This document shows, in pieces, positions 17,701-27,152 of a stretch of DNA of 64,000 nucleotides (the stretch's first letter is position 1; every line of letters starts with the position of its first letter). The translations under genes and the position numbers were made by a program. The DNA comes from Rickettsia endosymbiont of Lasioglossum villosulum. GTDB taxonomy: Bacteria; Pseudomonadota; Alphaproteobacteria; Rickettsiales; Rickettsiaceae. The notes beneath the pieces were generated by a model. It made no database searches. It was not told the origin of the DNA and saw only the letters and a list, made by a program, of their open reading frames with translations. The stretch is from NCBI RefSeq assembly GCF_964026455.1, contig NZ_OZ032152.1, positions 124,001-188,000 on the forward strand, written 5' to 3'.

Positions 17701-18797
17701 AATTAAATGTTAATGATGGAGGTAATTTAGGAATTATTACAAGTAGTATAGTTGGGACTCCGGCAGGTACTGTTAATTTTGCAGGAGCTGGAACAATTAA
17801 TTCTATTCAGAACGCAGGAGCAGTTAATTTTAATGGACCTGGTCTAGTTACTTTGACTAATGCTTCTAGTGCCGGAACTTTTACTATCGCTCAAGGTGGA
17901 ACAGTCGTTAATGATGGTAACGGAGTTACCGGTGATGTAGTTGCAGGTGACGGTGAATTTAATTCTAATATTGATGGAAATGCTTCTGTTAATGATGGAA
18001 CAATAACGGGTGGTGTAAGCCAAAATGCAACTATTACAGGTGATGGACAAATTAATGGTAGTGTTGGTGGTAATGCAGCTGTAAATGCTGGTGAGCTTAC
18101 AGGTGATGTAACTGGTAATACAACTGTAACTACAGGACAAATGACTGGTAATACTGGCGGTACTTTATCTTTAGGTGCAGGACATGTTGCCGGTAATGTT
18201 GGTAGTAGTGTCACGTTTACAGCTGCAGGAGGAGCTCTTGATACTACTACTGTTGGTGGACCAATCGATTTTGCGGGTAATAATAGTACAGTTACTGTTG
18301 CTGATAATGGTAGCTTAACAAGCGTTACAAGTAGTACAACAACTACTGCAGGTAATGTAGGATTTACAGCTAATGCCACTGTTACAGGTGCTATAAATAA
18401 TATCTCGACAATAGTTATAGAGGGGGCAACAAATCAAAAAGTAACTTTTGGCTATGATATATCAGTAACCTCTCTTAGCTTTACTAACGGGGGAACAGCT
18501 GATTTAAAAGGATCGCTTACTGGTAGTCTTAATTTCGGTACTAATGGTGGTATTTTACAGTTCTCAGGAACAGATCCAGACGGCTATTCATTTAATAGTG
18601 CAGTTACAAATGGTCAGACTGGAACATTAAATGTTTATACTAATTTAACATCTACTGACGCATCTATTGGAGAGATAAAAACAATTAACATAGGTCAGCT
18701 AGGCACACCGAATGCTCTTAATATAGTAGTTAACCAACCAGCATTAAGTTTACTTGCTGCAGGTGGATCTATTAGTTTCAACGGGGTTCAACATTAA
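14703..18797 (+). CDS. Sca autotransporter fragment 1: signal sequence and N-terminal passenger
   Basis: 1,364 codons. The N terminus has charged residues followed by a hydrophobic stretch to about residue 32 (ESAFG), consistent with an extended signal peptide. The rest is beta-helix passenger with repeats such as GQITGNVDGNATVNSGQLTG. Two copies of a block beginning TSSIAGTPAGTVNF lie about 566 bp apart (near 17173 and 17739), an internal duplication. It ends prematurely at 18795-18797. One more G in the GGGG at 18783-18786 would continue as NGGSTLNILPGQAQAITFGG. Confidence 0.85.
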   Translation: MSSQKNNIKDFVKKALVSTSMAATMLTAESAFGTSTLINRDVTGSTADLNSGAGLDAGAPLLPGQMLTVPIQSNINVNTPTVNGTYLSASGTVMTFTNPNTTIDAIQSSNGNPNALSMVITPGVHVTLTGVGYPADPDAKDASGNSNPFAGTATNQSDIASIDFQNGNGIIEMNAKTSGLMDFATGTTPTIIANAADATTIIGAGTTIQVKDKTWTSMGTIDIAPALTATIGTGYKYINGLTGDVNVYPAGQTFIFRGQTSSVDFSNESSQSYAFVSGKPIAPITDNSGTITDSYGAAAFHVSTSETTIAVNIGLSNKQRLNTFITDGKNITTITGTIFAQTIGINQNPSDVPAGTTQLKWQTPIDTGAGGVIKFGSSSISEFQAAITSNMDFNGTGATAIIDSEVNITGNIINSVAGGTQNLNFAGDNTVTGSVGGNVTGSNPIYALNIQGDNNTLVDLQGDVTVENFNFTSDGMADVGGTLTAISGVNFNNQKGTLIFDGTGGSYVFSSPVISQSAGGITVATNLTVTDPSIADIGVTQIGSTTLPGALTYAINQPNLTLLANGSKLTFAQANSSLTFDAPTQQTVAFGDSIDGFTDGTSNMVLNGTQPLTIQGTTNDKTIGATKKFNNLNVIGNVTASGGASLINIGGFTSLTIAGNSNLTDQGVTSSNIASIIIGDSSGASGYILTPTENFNLASDGLKFGNTNSLLTIQSNGDVTANLNGDLDPGISGGGAISLNSTGGTLTITNANNLGIAGSGNLLNTMEFKGTGNITVNPTINTANPITTLLDGQLILGNVNTSINFAAATNLTVNINNNGIVGIVTSSIAGTPAGTVNFVGAGTSTAITNVTAVNFQGAGLVTLTSPSDAGNFTVTASGVQINTADAPANLTTPTTGIVAAGDGAVFATINGNASVNTGSITGSISKDATITATGQITGNVDGNATVNSGQLTGNTGGNASVGVNGQIIGNIGGTATYTGAGTINTTTIGGQTDFAGNEGKLNVNDGGNLGIITSSIVGTPAGTVNFAGAGTINSIQNAGAVNFNGPGLVTLTNASSAGTFTIAQGGTVVNDGNGVTGDVVAGDGEFNSNIDGNASVNDGTITGGVSQNATITGDGQINGSVGGNAAVNAGELTGDVTGNTTVTTGQMTGNTGGTLSLGAGHVAGNVGSSVTFTAAGGALDTTTVGGPIDFAGNNSTVTVADNGSLTSVTSSTTTTAGNVGFTANATVTGAINNISTIVIEGATNQKVTFGYDISVTSLSFTNGGTADLKGSLTGSLNFGTNGGILQFSGTDPDGYSFNSAVTNGQTGTLNVYTNLTSTDASIGEIKTINIGQLGTPNALNIVVNQPALSLLAAGGSISFNGVQH

Positions 18798-19438
18798 ACA
18801 TACTACCAGGACAAGCACAAGCTATAACTTTTGGAGGTAATTTAGATGGTACTACAGGAACAGGTGGCGGTATTTTAGACTTTGATGCAACTAATGGCGA
18901 TTTAACGTTACAAGGTGCAACAGGTAATGAAACTGTAGGGGCGACTAATCAGTTAAAAGCTATAAATCTTGTAGGAGCTAATACTATTACATTACTTGGT
19001 GGAGCTAATCAATTAAGCTTTACAAACGGTGCAGCTGCTCTAACTATTGGAGCAGGTACAACATTTGTTGATCAAAGCGTTACTTCAGCTAGTATTCCAA
19101 CAATAACTATAGGAGCTGCTGGAGCTACAGGTGCTGGTACTTATGTACTTGATGCAGTAAATGGTAATTTTAACATCACACCTGGCATAACTTTTGGTAA
19201 TCAAAATTCTGTATTACAATTACAAACCAGTATTGGAACTAATGGTAGTAGCACGATTACTCTAGGTGGTGATATTGATCCTGGGACAGCAAATACTGGT
19301 ATAATTAAAATAAGCTCAGTTAATGCTGGTGCAACCTTAACTGTTGCTGGTGCTTTTAATGTCGGTATCGCTGGAGGTAATACAGTACAATCAATAGACT
19401 TTAGTGGAGCTGGTTCAATAATAATGACCCAACCATAA
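18785..19438 (+). pseudogene. Sca autotransporter fragment 2 (no start codon)
   Basis: A 218-codon open stretch in the next frame, from GSTLNILPGQAQ to SIIMTQP and stop. It is passenger sequence, for example TYVLDAVNGNFNITPG, which is paralleled in fragment 3 (VYALDAVNGNFPFAAPG). It has no initiation signal of its own, so it is not expressed unless the upstream frame is restored. Confidence 0.8.
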
Positions 19439-22400
19439 CTACACCTATTACTACAAGTGTAGCGGTATTACAACTTGGAACAGTTGGAGTTGGCGTTAAT
19501 TATGCTGGACCTACTAATTTAACAGTAACTAATATTGCTGGAACAACTAATTTTGCAGGTCAAGCAGGTGCAGTAGTTCTTAAGGCAGGTGGTAGTTTAG
19601 CAACTGTTATGAGTAGCCAAGGAACAAATGTTGGTCTTTTATCTATAGCAGGAAGCGGAACAATTACAGGAACTGTAAATAATATTAATCAAATACAAGT
19701 TAACGGAATAGGTGGTACAACAGCAGAGTTCCAAAAAAATGTTTCAGTTGCATCAGTATTATTTGGTAATGGAGGAACAGCCGATTTTAAAGGATCTCTT
19801 AACACTGACCCTACTGGTAATATTGATTTTGGTCCTAACCCTAATGGCGGTATTTTACAATTCTCAGGAACAGATCCAAACGGCTACGAGCTTAGTAGCG
19901 TAATTAAAAATGGTGGGAACGGAACATTAAACGTTTTTACTAACTTAACAGCTATTGAACCATCAATCGGAACAATTCAAACAATCGCTATCGGTCAAAA
20001 AAATGCACCTAACACACTGACTGTAGACGTAACAAAAGGGTTATTAACTTTACTACAGTCACCTAGCAGCACTGTTACCTTTAATGATCCTGCTTCTACA
20101 CTTGGTTTAACTACTAGTATTAATCAACAAGTTACTTTTAATAATAGCTTCCCCGGTATAGCAGGTGGTGGCGGTATTGTTGTTTTAGATAGCCAAAACG
20201 GTACTATACTTGAAATCCAAAGCTCTGGTGGTACTCAAACGCTTGGAACAAGTGCTGCACCTTTAGAGCAAATATATGTTACTGGTAATGTCGGAGTTAT
20301 AGGAACTTCTACTAATAAACTCGATGTAAGTAATGCAAAAAATCTTACTATTGCAGCTGGCGGGATATTTGCAGATGCAACTCCAAATATTACTTCTGCT
20401 TTAATTCCACAAATTTTTATTGGTGATACTAGCGGTCCTGGTGTCTATGCACTTGACGCAGTAAATGGTAATTTCCCATTTGCTGCACCCGGTTTAGCAT
20501 TTAAAAATGACTCATCAGTTTTAAAATTAATGACTAGTGCAGCAACTGGTATTACTAGTACTATACAATTAACAGGTGATATAACACCTCCTAATCCTAA
20601 CACTGCTATAGTTGAAATAAATGCTAAAAATGCCGGATCTACATTAGTAATAGATGGTACTAGTAATGGTTACTCAATCGGAACATTAGCTCTTCCTATG
20701 AGTAAAATAAAATTCACTGGGGATGGAACAATAGAAGTAACAGCTATTAGTACTCCGGCTATAGAGGTGTCTGTTTCAAAACTTGCTATAGCGGAAGTGA
20801 ATTCGGATGTGTTCTTTACTGGTCCAGCTACTCTTGCTGGCGTTCAAATTAATGGTGATATAGATTTTCAAGGTAATGCTGCAAATGTAGTACTTGCTTC
20901 TGATACAGTAAATAATTTACCGGCTCTTATTAGCGGTAATATAGCAAGCACCGGCACGCAAAACGGTACTATAGAATTTATGGATAATGGTACTATAGAC
21001 ACAGTAGATAGTAACGGAGTTTCAACAAACACGATTACGAACATTGCAATGTTAAAAGCTGGTGCTGATAATAGTACTGTTACAGTTAATTCCGGCGGTG
21101 ATATGTCAATTGGTGAAATCCAAGGGACTGGTACTGGTACAATAGTACTTACGCAAGAAAACCCTACTATAAACACAAATATTAATGAGACAGGTGGTTC
21201 AGCCGTTAACTTAACTTTCAATAATGGTGGTAGTATCCTTGGTAATGTTGGTAGTAATACGCCGGTTGGAGATATTTTAGTTTTAGGAGGAACATTAAAT
21301 CTTGGCATACCAAATAGTGTACCTGATAGTATTATGAACGGTAATACATTATATGTTGACTTCAATAATGCAAGTGTCGTTTTTAATACAAGCAATATTA
21401 ATTTTCCAGGCGGAATAGCTCAAGCCCCTATTACTGCACGAGCCTTTATAGCACCTGCTCCAATAATTACAGGAGGAGGGGCATATTTTAAAGATTCCGA
21501 TCCTGTGATAAATAATGATCCTATAGGTCCAACTGGTCCAATACCTATATATATTAGTGGTGGTGACGTAACCTTAACAAATGATACTATAAATATATCA
21601 GTTGTTAATTTTACTACTCCTAATGCTGATGATTTACACACAATTGCTATATCTGGTGACTTAACAACCGGTACTGCCCCATTTGGTGATCCTGTTAACA
21701 GCTTAAAATCTGTTCGATTATTAACAGGTGGTAAAATAAATATTCATAGTGAAGATTTCTATTCTGGTGTTACAACTAATACAAATAATATGGGTACTGT
21801 ATTGTTTGATGCCGATAACGGCTTTACTGATGATTTAGGGGATAGCACTAACAGTCTTAAAACTGTACAATTTAGTAGTGTTGAGGGTACAGTTAAAGGG
21901 GATACCTATTCTGAAAATGTTACTATAGATTCAGGTAAATCGGCAATTTTCAGCGGTTATAATAGCAGAAGCACAAGTGTGCCTTCATCAACAGTTGGCG
22001 GGGTTACAGTTCCAAGATCAACACCACAATTTAATTATCAAACTGTAGTTTCTTCTAGTGATTTCCAAGGTACTGATAATACTACCTCTGCCAAGTTTAC
22101 TAATGCTGCATTAGTACAAGCACCGATTAATAATGGTAATCTAACATTCGAAGATGACGTATGGCTACAAAAACCTGTAACAAATGTTAACACTATTACT
22201 TTTGCACCGCAGAAAAACGCATTGATAAGTGCAGGTGTAGGAGCAAATAATATAGTTGCTGATCAAACAACTATGGTGTTTGTTGGTGATAATGCAACTA
22301 TTCCGGCACAAGGTAATATAACAGGAAGTAACGTTACCTTTGATCTTGGTAATAATACAGTTGTATATGATGGGACTGCTACTCCTACCGGTAATCTGAT

Positions 22401-22908
22401 GTTTAATGTCTTATATGATACGACTAATGCAGGGAAAACAGCAAATACTAATAGTGGTAATATAGTTTTAGCAAATGGTGCTGTACTTGATTTATCAAAA
22501 GTAGACTCAATTCAAGTTATTCTAACTGCTCAGAATAACCCGAATGGTATAAGGCTCGGAAGTGCTTATCCTTTAGTCAGCTCAAAAGGTGGTAGTATAA
22601 TACCAGGTGCTGCAGCAAAATTACCTTTCAATGTTATAGCTAATGAAAAGAACTTTGTCAGATGGGTTATAAATGATGATTCATTCATACTTTATACAGC
22701 AACAGCAGATATAATACCTACAATTTCAAGACCTTCAATTGCAATACATAGAATAATTCACAGCAATCCAAATATAATTATACCTGATATAGATATTATA
22801 AACCCAATCACTAATGGCTTTACTCCTGCAACTCCAGGCACAGGTAGCGTAACAGGTGGCGTATTTACTCCAGTTGATCCAAATTCCCAGGTAATAATGT
22901 TGTTGTAA
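19423..22908 (+). CDS. Sca autotransporter fragment 3: central passenger
   Basis: The frame opens at about 19423 (NDPTITTPITT) and has its first ATG at 19609, giving 1,099 codons from there to 22908. It is passenger sequence and repeats motifs of fragment 1: NGGILQFSGTDPNGYEL here and NGGILQFSGTDPDGYSF at about 18546. It ends with IPRNSQVIML-type residues where the frame slips at CCCAGG (about 22886-22891). The next frame reads PGNNVVVTGNNPVIVNGG. The ATG at 19609 is probably an internal Met, not a true start. Confidence 0.8.
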   Translation, partial: NDPTITTPITTSVAVLQLGTVGVGVNYAGPTNLTVTNIAGTTNFAGQAGAVVLKAGGSLATVMSSQGTNVGLLSIAGSGTITGTVNNINQIQVNGIGGTTAEFQKNVSVASVLFGNGGTADFKGSLNTDPTGNIDFGPNPNGGILQFSGTDPNGYELSSVIKNGGNGTLNVFTNLTAIEPSIGTIQTIAIGQKNAPNTLTVDVTKGLLTLLQSPSSTVTFNDPASTLGLTTSINQQVTFNNSFPGIAGGGGIVVLDSQNGTILEIQSSGGTQTLGTSAAPLEQIYVTGNVGVIGTSTNKLDVSNAKNLTIAAGGIFADATPNITSALIPQIFIGDTSGPGVYALDAVNGNFPFAAPGLAFKNDSSVLKLMTSAATGITSTIQLTGDITPPNPNTAIVEINAKNAGSTLVIDGTSNGYSIGTLALPMSKIKFTGDGTIEVTAISTPAIEVSVSKLAIAEVNSDVFFTGPATLAGVQINGDIDFQGNAANVVLASDTVNNLPALISGNIASTGTQNGTIEFMDNGTIDTVDSNGVSTNTITNIAMLKAGADNSTVTVNSGGDMSIGEIQGTGTGTIVLTQENPTINTNINETGGSAVNLTFNNGGSILGNVGSNTPVGDILVLGGTLNLGIPNSVPDSIMNGNTLYVDFNNASVVFNTSNINFPGGIAQAPITARAFIAPAPIITGGGAYFKDSDPVINNDPIGPTGPIPIYISGGDVTLTNDTINISVVNFTTPNADDLHTIAISGDLTTGTAPFGDPVNSLKSVRLLTGGKINIHSEDFYSGVTTNTNNMGTVLFDADNGFTDDLGDSTNSLKTVQFSSVEGTVKGDTYSENVTIDSGKSAIFSGYNSRSTSVPSSTVGGVTVPRSTPQFNYQTVVSSSDFQGTDNTTSAKFTNAALVQAPINNGNLTFEDDVWLQKPVTNVNTITFAPQKNALISAGVGANNIVADQTTMVFVGDNATIPAQGNITGSNVTFDLGNNTVVYDGTATPTGNLMFNVLYDTTNAGKTANTNSGNIVLANGAVLDLSKVDSIQVILTAQNNPNGIRLGSAYPLVSSKGGSIIPGAAAKLPFNVIANEKNFVRWVINDDSFILYTATADIIPTISRPSIAIHRIIHSNPNIIIPDIDIINPITNGFTPATPGTGSVTGGVFTPVDPNSQVIMLL

Positions 22909-24020
22909 CTGGTAACAACCCAGTAATTGTTAATGGTGGGAATACACCATCAATAGGTAGTGGTGGCAATACTCCTAACGGACCAGTTACAGGCGGCTCT
23001 GTGATCGGTGGCGTATATACTCCAAGCAACCCAAGCAATAGCGTAGTGCCTAGCGGTCCGGGTACTGGTGGAAGCACTCCATCAATCGGCTCAGGTGGAA
23101 ATACGCCATCAATTGTATCAGGTGGCAACACTCCGTCAATTAGAACAGGCGGTAATACACCATCAATAGGTAGCGGTGGTAATACTCCTAACAGTCCAGT
23201 TACAGGCGGCTCTGTGATCGGTGGTGTATATACTCCAAGCAATCCAAGTAATAGCGTAGTGCCTAGCGGTCCGGGTACTGGTGAAAGCACTCCATCAATA
23301 GGGACAGGCGGAAATACGCCATCAATTGTATCAGGTGGCAACACTCCGTCAATTAGAACAGGCGGTAATACACCATCAATAGGTAGCGGTGGTAATACTC
23401 CTAACAGTCCAGTTACAGGCGGCTCTGTGATCGGTGGCGTATATACTCCAAGCAATCCAAGTAACAGCGTAGTGCCTAGCGGTCCAGGTACTGGTGGAAG
23501 CACTCCATCAATAGGGACAGGTGGAAGTACAGGAAATAACCCATACACTCCATCCGTTGGAACAGGTGGCAATACTGGTAATAGTCCAAGCAACTACAAC
23601 CCATCAGTTGGAACTGGAGGAAATACAGGTAATAGCCCAAGCAATTACAACCCATCCGTTGGAACAGGTGGCAATACAGGTAATAGCCCAAGCAACTATA
23701 ACCCATCAGTAGGAACAGGTGGAAATACTGGTAATAGTCCAAGCAACTACAACCCATCCGTTGGGACTGGAGGAAATACAGGTAATAGCCCAAGTAACTA
23801 TAACCCATCAGTAGGGACAGGTGGTAATACCGGTAATAGTCCAAGCAACTACAACCCATCATTGGGAACAGGTGGTAACACAGGCAATAGTCCAAGCAAT
23901 TACAACCCATCAGTAGGAACTGGAGGAAATACAGGCAAAACAGCCCAAGCAATTACAATCCATCCGTTGGGACTGGAGGAAATACAGGTAATAGCCCAAG
24001 CAATTATAACCCATCAGTAG
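22887..24020 (+). pseudogene. Sca autotransporter fragment 4: repeat linker
   Basis: The frame opens at 22887 (first ATG at 23001) and covers the 213-bp repeats and the first eight 51-bp repeats. It then loses phase at 23936-23942, where GGCAAAACAGCCC has two extra bases relative to the GGCAACAGCCC seen in other repeat units. The encoded linker is rich in Gly, Asn, Ser, Thr and Pro and has no hydrophobic core, fitting a stalk between passenger and barrel. Confidence 0.8.
22992..23535 (+). repeat. 213-bp tandem repeats (71 residues), about 2.5 copies
   Basis: GGCGGCTCTGTGATCGGTGG starts at 22992, 23205 and 23418, exactly 213 bp apart, so the reading frame is kept. Each unit encodes GGSVIGGVYTPSNPSNSVVP and then several [S/N]TPSI-G-GG modules. 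Units 1 and 2 differ at few positions, implying recent duplication or gene conversion. Confidence 0.9.
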
Positions 24021-24215
24021 GAACTGGAGGAAGTGCGGGTAATAGCCCAAGCAACTACAATCCATCAGTAGGAAGTGGAGGAAATACAGGTAACAGCCCA
24101 AGTAATTACAACCCATCAGTAGGAAGTGGAGGAAATACCGGCAACAGTCCAAGTAACTATAACCCATCAGTAGGGACAGGTGGCAATACAGGTAACAGCT
24201 CAAGCAACTATAACC
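23557..24215 (+). repeat. 51-bp tandem repeats (17 residues), about 13 copies
   Basis: The unit encodes GTGGNTGNSPSNYNPSV. About thirteen copies follow one another; later copies vary (GTGGSAG, GSGG, NSSSN). The unit is a multiple of three, so copy-number change alone keeps the frame. A two-base insertion in copy 8 (about 23940) breaks it. Unlike CRISPR, there are no spacers. Confidence 0.9.
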
Positions 24216-24823
24216 CTGCATCTGGTGGTAATATAGGTGCTACAGGTAATAATGCGTATGGTGGTAACACAGGCAATAGCTCAGGCAACTACAACTATAA
24301 CTCATCAGCTGGTTCAAATGGTGGAGTAAGTAGCACTGGCAGCAGTCCGAACGGCTACAAATCATCTACTGGTTCAAGCTATAATGGTTCAGCAACAAAT
24401 GGTGCAGTTGGTGTTGTTCCTGCTAACAATGCAAGCGGAAGCACTTACCAACCTTCAAATAATAATGGTTCTGCTTCGGATATATCTGCTATCGGTAGCA
24501 GCAGAGATAACCAAGTAGGTGCAGGTGGTAGTGGTAATGGCGGAAGTTCAAATAGTGGAATAAGTCGTTCTAATGCTAATGATGGCTTTAATGCTGCTAA
24601 AGATAATGCGAGCATTGGTAATCAAGAAATCAATAAGAGAATGGAAGCTGTTAAAAACGCAGACGGCACTAGCCCTGATTCGGAAGAAGCTGATTCACGT
24701 AAACGTGGTGCAGCAGTCGGAGGTGGTGATTGTGATGATTATAATACCGGTAATGTTTACGGTGTATGGATAAGTCCATATTACGGAAAAGCAGTACAAG
24801 AAAGCTCTAAGCGACGGATTTAG
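23942..24823 (+). pseudogene. Sca autotransporter fragment 5: repeat end and start of beta-barrel
   Basis: Open in frame from SPSNYNPSVG at 23942 to the stop at 24821-24823. After the repeats comes a Ser/Gly/Asn-rich stretch, then a helix-like segment (KRMEAVKNADG) and the first barrel strand (NVYGVWISPYYGKAVQ). The frame is lost at about 24800-24810. One shift restores SDGFSGYTAKSEGGSVG, the next barrel part. Confidence 0.75.
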
Positions 24824-24974
24824 TGGTTATACAGCTAAATCTGAGGGTGGATCAGTCGGTGTTGATACTGTTATAAATGATAATATAGTCCTTGGTGCTG
24901 CTTATACTAGAATCGATACGAAATTACGTTATAAAGATTCAAAATCTGGTAATGTTACAAAAGTCGAAACTAAT

Positions 24975-25592
24975 ATGGGTTCTGTATACGGATTATACAA
25001 TTTTGCAGATAATCTATTTATAGAGGGTATAACCACCTATTCACGTAGTAGAATTAAGACTAATGAGTTACGTGGTACTGTAGATGGTACTGAGAATGCG
25101 TATGGTAAATACAACTCAACTTCTTATAGTGCTCAAGTAGTAGGAGGTTATAACTACTTATGGAAAGATAGTTCTCTTGCACCAATGGCAGGTCTAAGAT
25201 TCACTAGAATTAAAGATTCCGGATATCAAGAGCAGGGGACTACTTTCCAAAACTTAACTATTAAGAAGCGTCAATATAATAAGGTTGAGGGTATACTTGG
25301 TGCTGAAATTAAGACGACATTCTATAAGGATGATTTCATAATTAGACCACAAGCCCATGCGTTTATTAATTACGACTTTAGTGGTAAAACACCAGCAATC
25401 GTTGCAGAGCTTAATGGTATTAACGAGCCATTACCAGTACAAACACCTAAGGCTACTAAAATGTTATATGATCTAGGAGCAGGTGTAGTAGTTAAGAAAG
25501 GTAATATGGAGTATGGAGTACATTATGGTCTTAACTTTGCTAAAAAATACCATGCACAAAGTGGTACTTTAAGACTTAAACTAAACTTCTAA
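24975..25592 (+). CDS. Sca autotransporter fragment 6: beta-barrel translocator
   Basis: 205 codons from an internal ATG (the frame opens at about 24810). It shows alternating amphipathic strands typical of the autotransporter barrel, such as MGSVYGLYNF, YSAQVVGGYNYLW, YGVHYGLNFA, and ends in GTLRLKLNF. The terminal Phe is the outer-membrane assembly signal. Without the signal peptide and upstream parts it could not reach the outer membrane. Confidence 0.8.
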   Translation: MGSVYGLYNFADNLFIEGITTYSRSRIKTNELRGTVDGTENAYGKYNSTSYSAQVVGGYNYLWKDSSLAPMAGLRFTRIKDSGYQEQGTTFQNLTIKKRQYNKVEGILGAEIKTTFYKDDFIIRPQAHAFINYDFSGKTPAIVAELNGINEPLPVQTPKATKMLYDLGAGVVVKKGNMEYGVHYGLNFAKKYHAQSGTLRLKLNF

Positions 25593-25612
25593 AAAACTAA
25601 CCTCAAATAGAT

Positions 25613-25643
25613 AAAGGATAAGATTTTTCAGATCTTATCCTTT
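25613..25643. terminator. Bidirectional hairpin terminator
   Basis: AAAGGATAAGAT and ATCTTATCCTTT form a perfect 12-bp stem with a 7-base loop. It lies between the convergent sca gene (ends 25592) and ankyrin gene (ends 25651), with A-rich and T-rich flanks in both directions. Confidence 0.85.
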
Positions 25644-25650
25644 ACTTATT

Positions 25651-26859
25651 CTAAACGTAATATCCTGCTGAACTATTTTCTGCAAGCAACTCTATTACAT
25701 CATCATGTCCATAATATTCGGCTAGCTTTAAAGGAGTTTGTCCTAAATAATCGGGTGTAAAATAATCAGCTTTTTTGGTTTGTAGTAATTTTATAGCAGG
25801 TATATGGTGACTATTTACAGCCCAATGCATAAGAGTAGAGCCTGATTTATCACAAGCATTAATATCAATATCAGCATTATCAATTAAGAACTCTATTAAA
25901 TCTTTCCCCGCTCCCGCTTTAATTGCATGATGTAAAGAGGTGCGTCCAAGCAAGTCTTTAGTCCCAAGCTTAACTCCTTTATCGTGTAATGCTTTTACTA
26001 AATCTAGATCATTAGCATAGGTGGCTTTAATTAAAAGCTTCTGCCCAATTGTATTATCAATTTTAGTACAATCTGACTTCTCAATTAAAGTTTTAGCTAA
26101 CTTTGTAATATTTATCTTCTTATCGTGGATTTGAACTATTTTCTCTAGTAGTGTTTGTTTAGAGTTTAAGTTTAAGAATTTATTAGTTAAGTACTCAATA
26201 AGGCTTACACTTTTAGAATCAATAGCGAGATTGAAAATTTGATATCCAAGCTCACTTTTAATGTCAAATTTAGCTTCTTTGCTAATTAATGTCTTAATTG
26301 ATGAGATATTTTTAGATTCTACAGCAAGCTCTAATGGCGTTTTGTTATTATGATTTATATCAAAGAAAAATCTTTGTATCTGCTCATTACCAATTTTTTC
26401 TGCCCAATCTTGTAAGGTTAAACCATATTTATCAAACTTATTAAATTTAGTATTCTCATATAAATATTTTACTGTATCTAAATTACCAACTTTGATGGCT
26501 AAATGAATAGCAGACCAACCATGCATGTTAGGAGCAATTTGTCCGCCATTTTGAACTAGAAAATGTACCACATCTAAATTACCGCCAAGTATTGCTAGTT
26601 CTAAAGCAGTTCTACCTTTGGCATCTTTAATATTAATATTTTGCTTGTTACATACACTCTGTACTAACTCTATATTTTTATATCCTACTGCTAAATGCAA
26701 ATCTGTCCATTTTTCAGAATCTATAATTTTGGGGGGTATTAAAGATTCAAAAAACTTTCTTATAGGAGTTTTTGAAATAGGCATATGCTTTGGTCTTAAA
26801 TAGCTAGTATCTGGGCAATATTTGTGTCTGTAGTAGGCTGTAGTCATAGTTATTTTCAT
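25651..26859 (-). CDS. Ankyrin-repeat protein
   Basis: 402 residues with about eight to nine ankyrin repeats: WTDLHLAVGYKNIELVQSV, KGRTALELAILGGNLDVVHF, GWSAIHLAIKVGNLDTVKYL, and after a more divergent middle LLGRTSLHHAIKAGAGKDLI, KSGSTLMHWAVNSHHIPAIK and YLGQTPLKLAEYYGHDDVIE. No signal peptide is evident. Ankyrin proteins in Rickettsia are possible secreted effectors that bind host proteins, but here that is inference. It converges with the sca pseudogene. Confidence 0.9.
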   Translation of the reverse strand: MKITMTTAYYRHKYCPDTSYLRPKHMPISKTPIRKFFESLIPPKIIDSEKWTDLHLAVGYKNIELVQSVCNKQNINIKDAKGRTALELAILGGNLDVVHFLVQNGGQIAPNMHGWSAIHLAIKVGNLDTVKYLYENTKFNKFDKYGLTLQDWAEKIGNEQIQRFFFDINHNNKTPLELAVESKNISSIKTLISKEAKFDIKSELGYQIFNLAIDSKSVSLIEYLTNKFLNLNSKQTLLEKIVQIHDKKINITKLAKTLIEKSDCTKIDNTIGQKLLIKATYANDLDLVKALHDKGVKLGTKDLLGRTSLHHAIKAGAGKDLIEFLIDNADIDINACDKSGSTLMHWAVNSHHIPAIKLLQTKKADYFTPDYLGQTPLKLAEYYGHDDVIELLAENSSAGYYV

Positions 26860-27152
26860 TAATTAATATATTTCGGGCGTAATTATTAAAATATATTAAT
26901 GATAATGTCAATGAAAAACGTTATTGTACTAAGGCTAAATGATGTTGATAAGTAGAATAAAAATCTTCTCAATATAATCTTGTGTGCTTAAGCTTAAATA
27001 TCATAGAAGACAGTAAAAAATATTAAAATTTTCAATATTTTATTTATTTTTTAGTATGGTTTTAGTAATATTAAGACAAGTTATGATTTAATTAGTAAAA
27101 CCTCTTGTGGGTAGCATTATTGTATATATTAATTTTTTTATAGAATTATCTT

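Larger units (their letters stand above)
14703..25592 (+). pseudogene. Giant Sca-family autotransporter gene broken by five frameshifts
   Basis: Read through its frameshifts, this is one autotransporter of about 3,600 codons. It has a signal-like N terminus (VKKALVSTSMAATMLTAES), a Gly/Asn/Thr-rich beta-helical passenger, a low-complexity repeat linker (22.9-24.3 kb) and a beta-barrel translocator ending in LRLKLNF, with the terminal Phe typical of outer-membrane barrels. The frame changes near 18785, 19420, 22885, 23940 and 24805. Between these points the frames are long and open with no stops, so decay looks recent. Which Sca member it is I cannot say; it is not rOmpA or rOmpB. A 12-bp terminator hairpin follows. 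Confidence 0.85.

Noticed and set aside
17267-18379. Minus-strand frames of 70-162 codons in the sca gene
   Set aside because: Antisense of a simple-composition passenger (Gly/Asn/Thr codons); Ser/Cys/Pro-rich shadows.
20868-21641. Minus-strand frames of 73-175 codons
   Set aside because: Antisense shadows of the sca passenger.
22865-23593. 242-codon minus-strand Pro/Leu/Gly-rich frame
   Set aside because: Antisense of the 213-bp repeats; its repeats mirror those of the sense strand and it lacks a start signal.
23557-24215. CRISPR array
   Set aside because: Direct 51-bp repeats follow one another without unique spacers, are translated, and have no cas genes nearby.
23476-24221. Minus-strand Cys/Tyr-rich frames of 103-158 codons
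   Set aside because: Antisense of the 51-bp repeats; amino-acid composition implausible.
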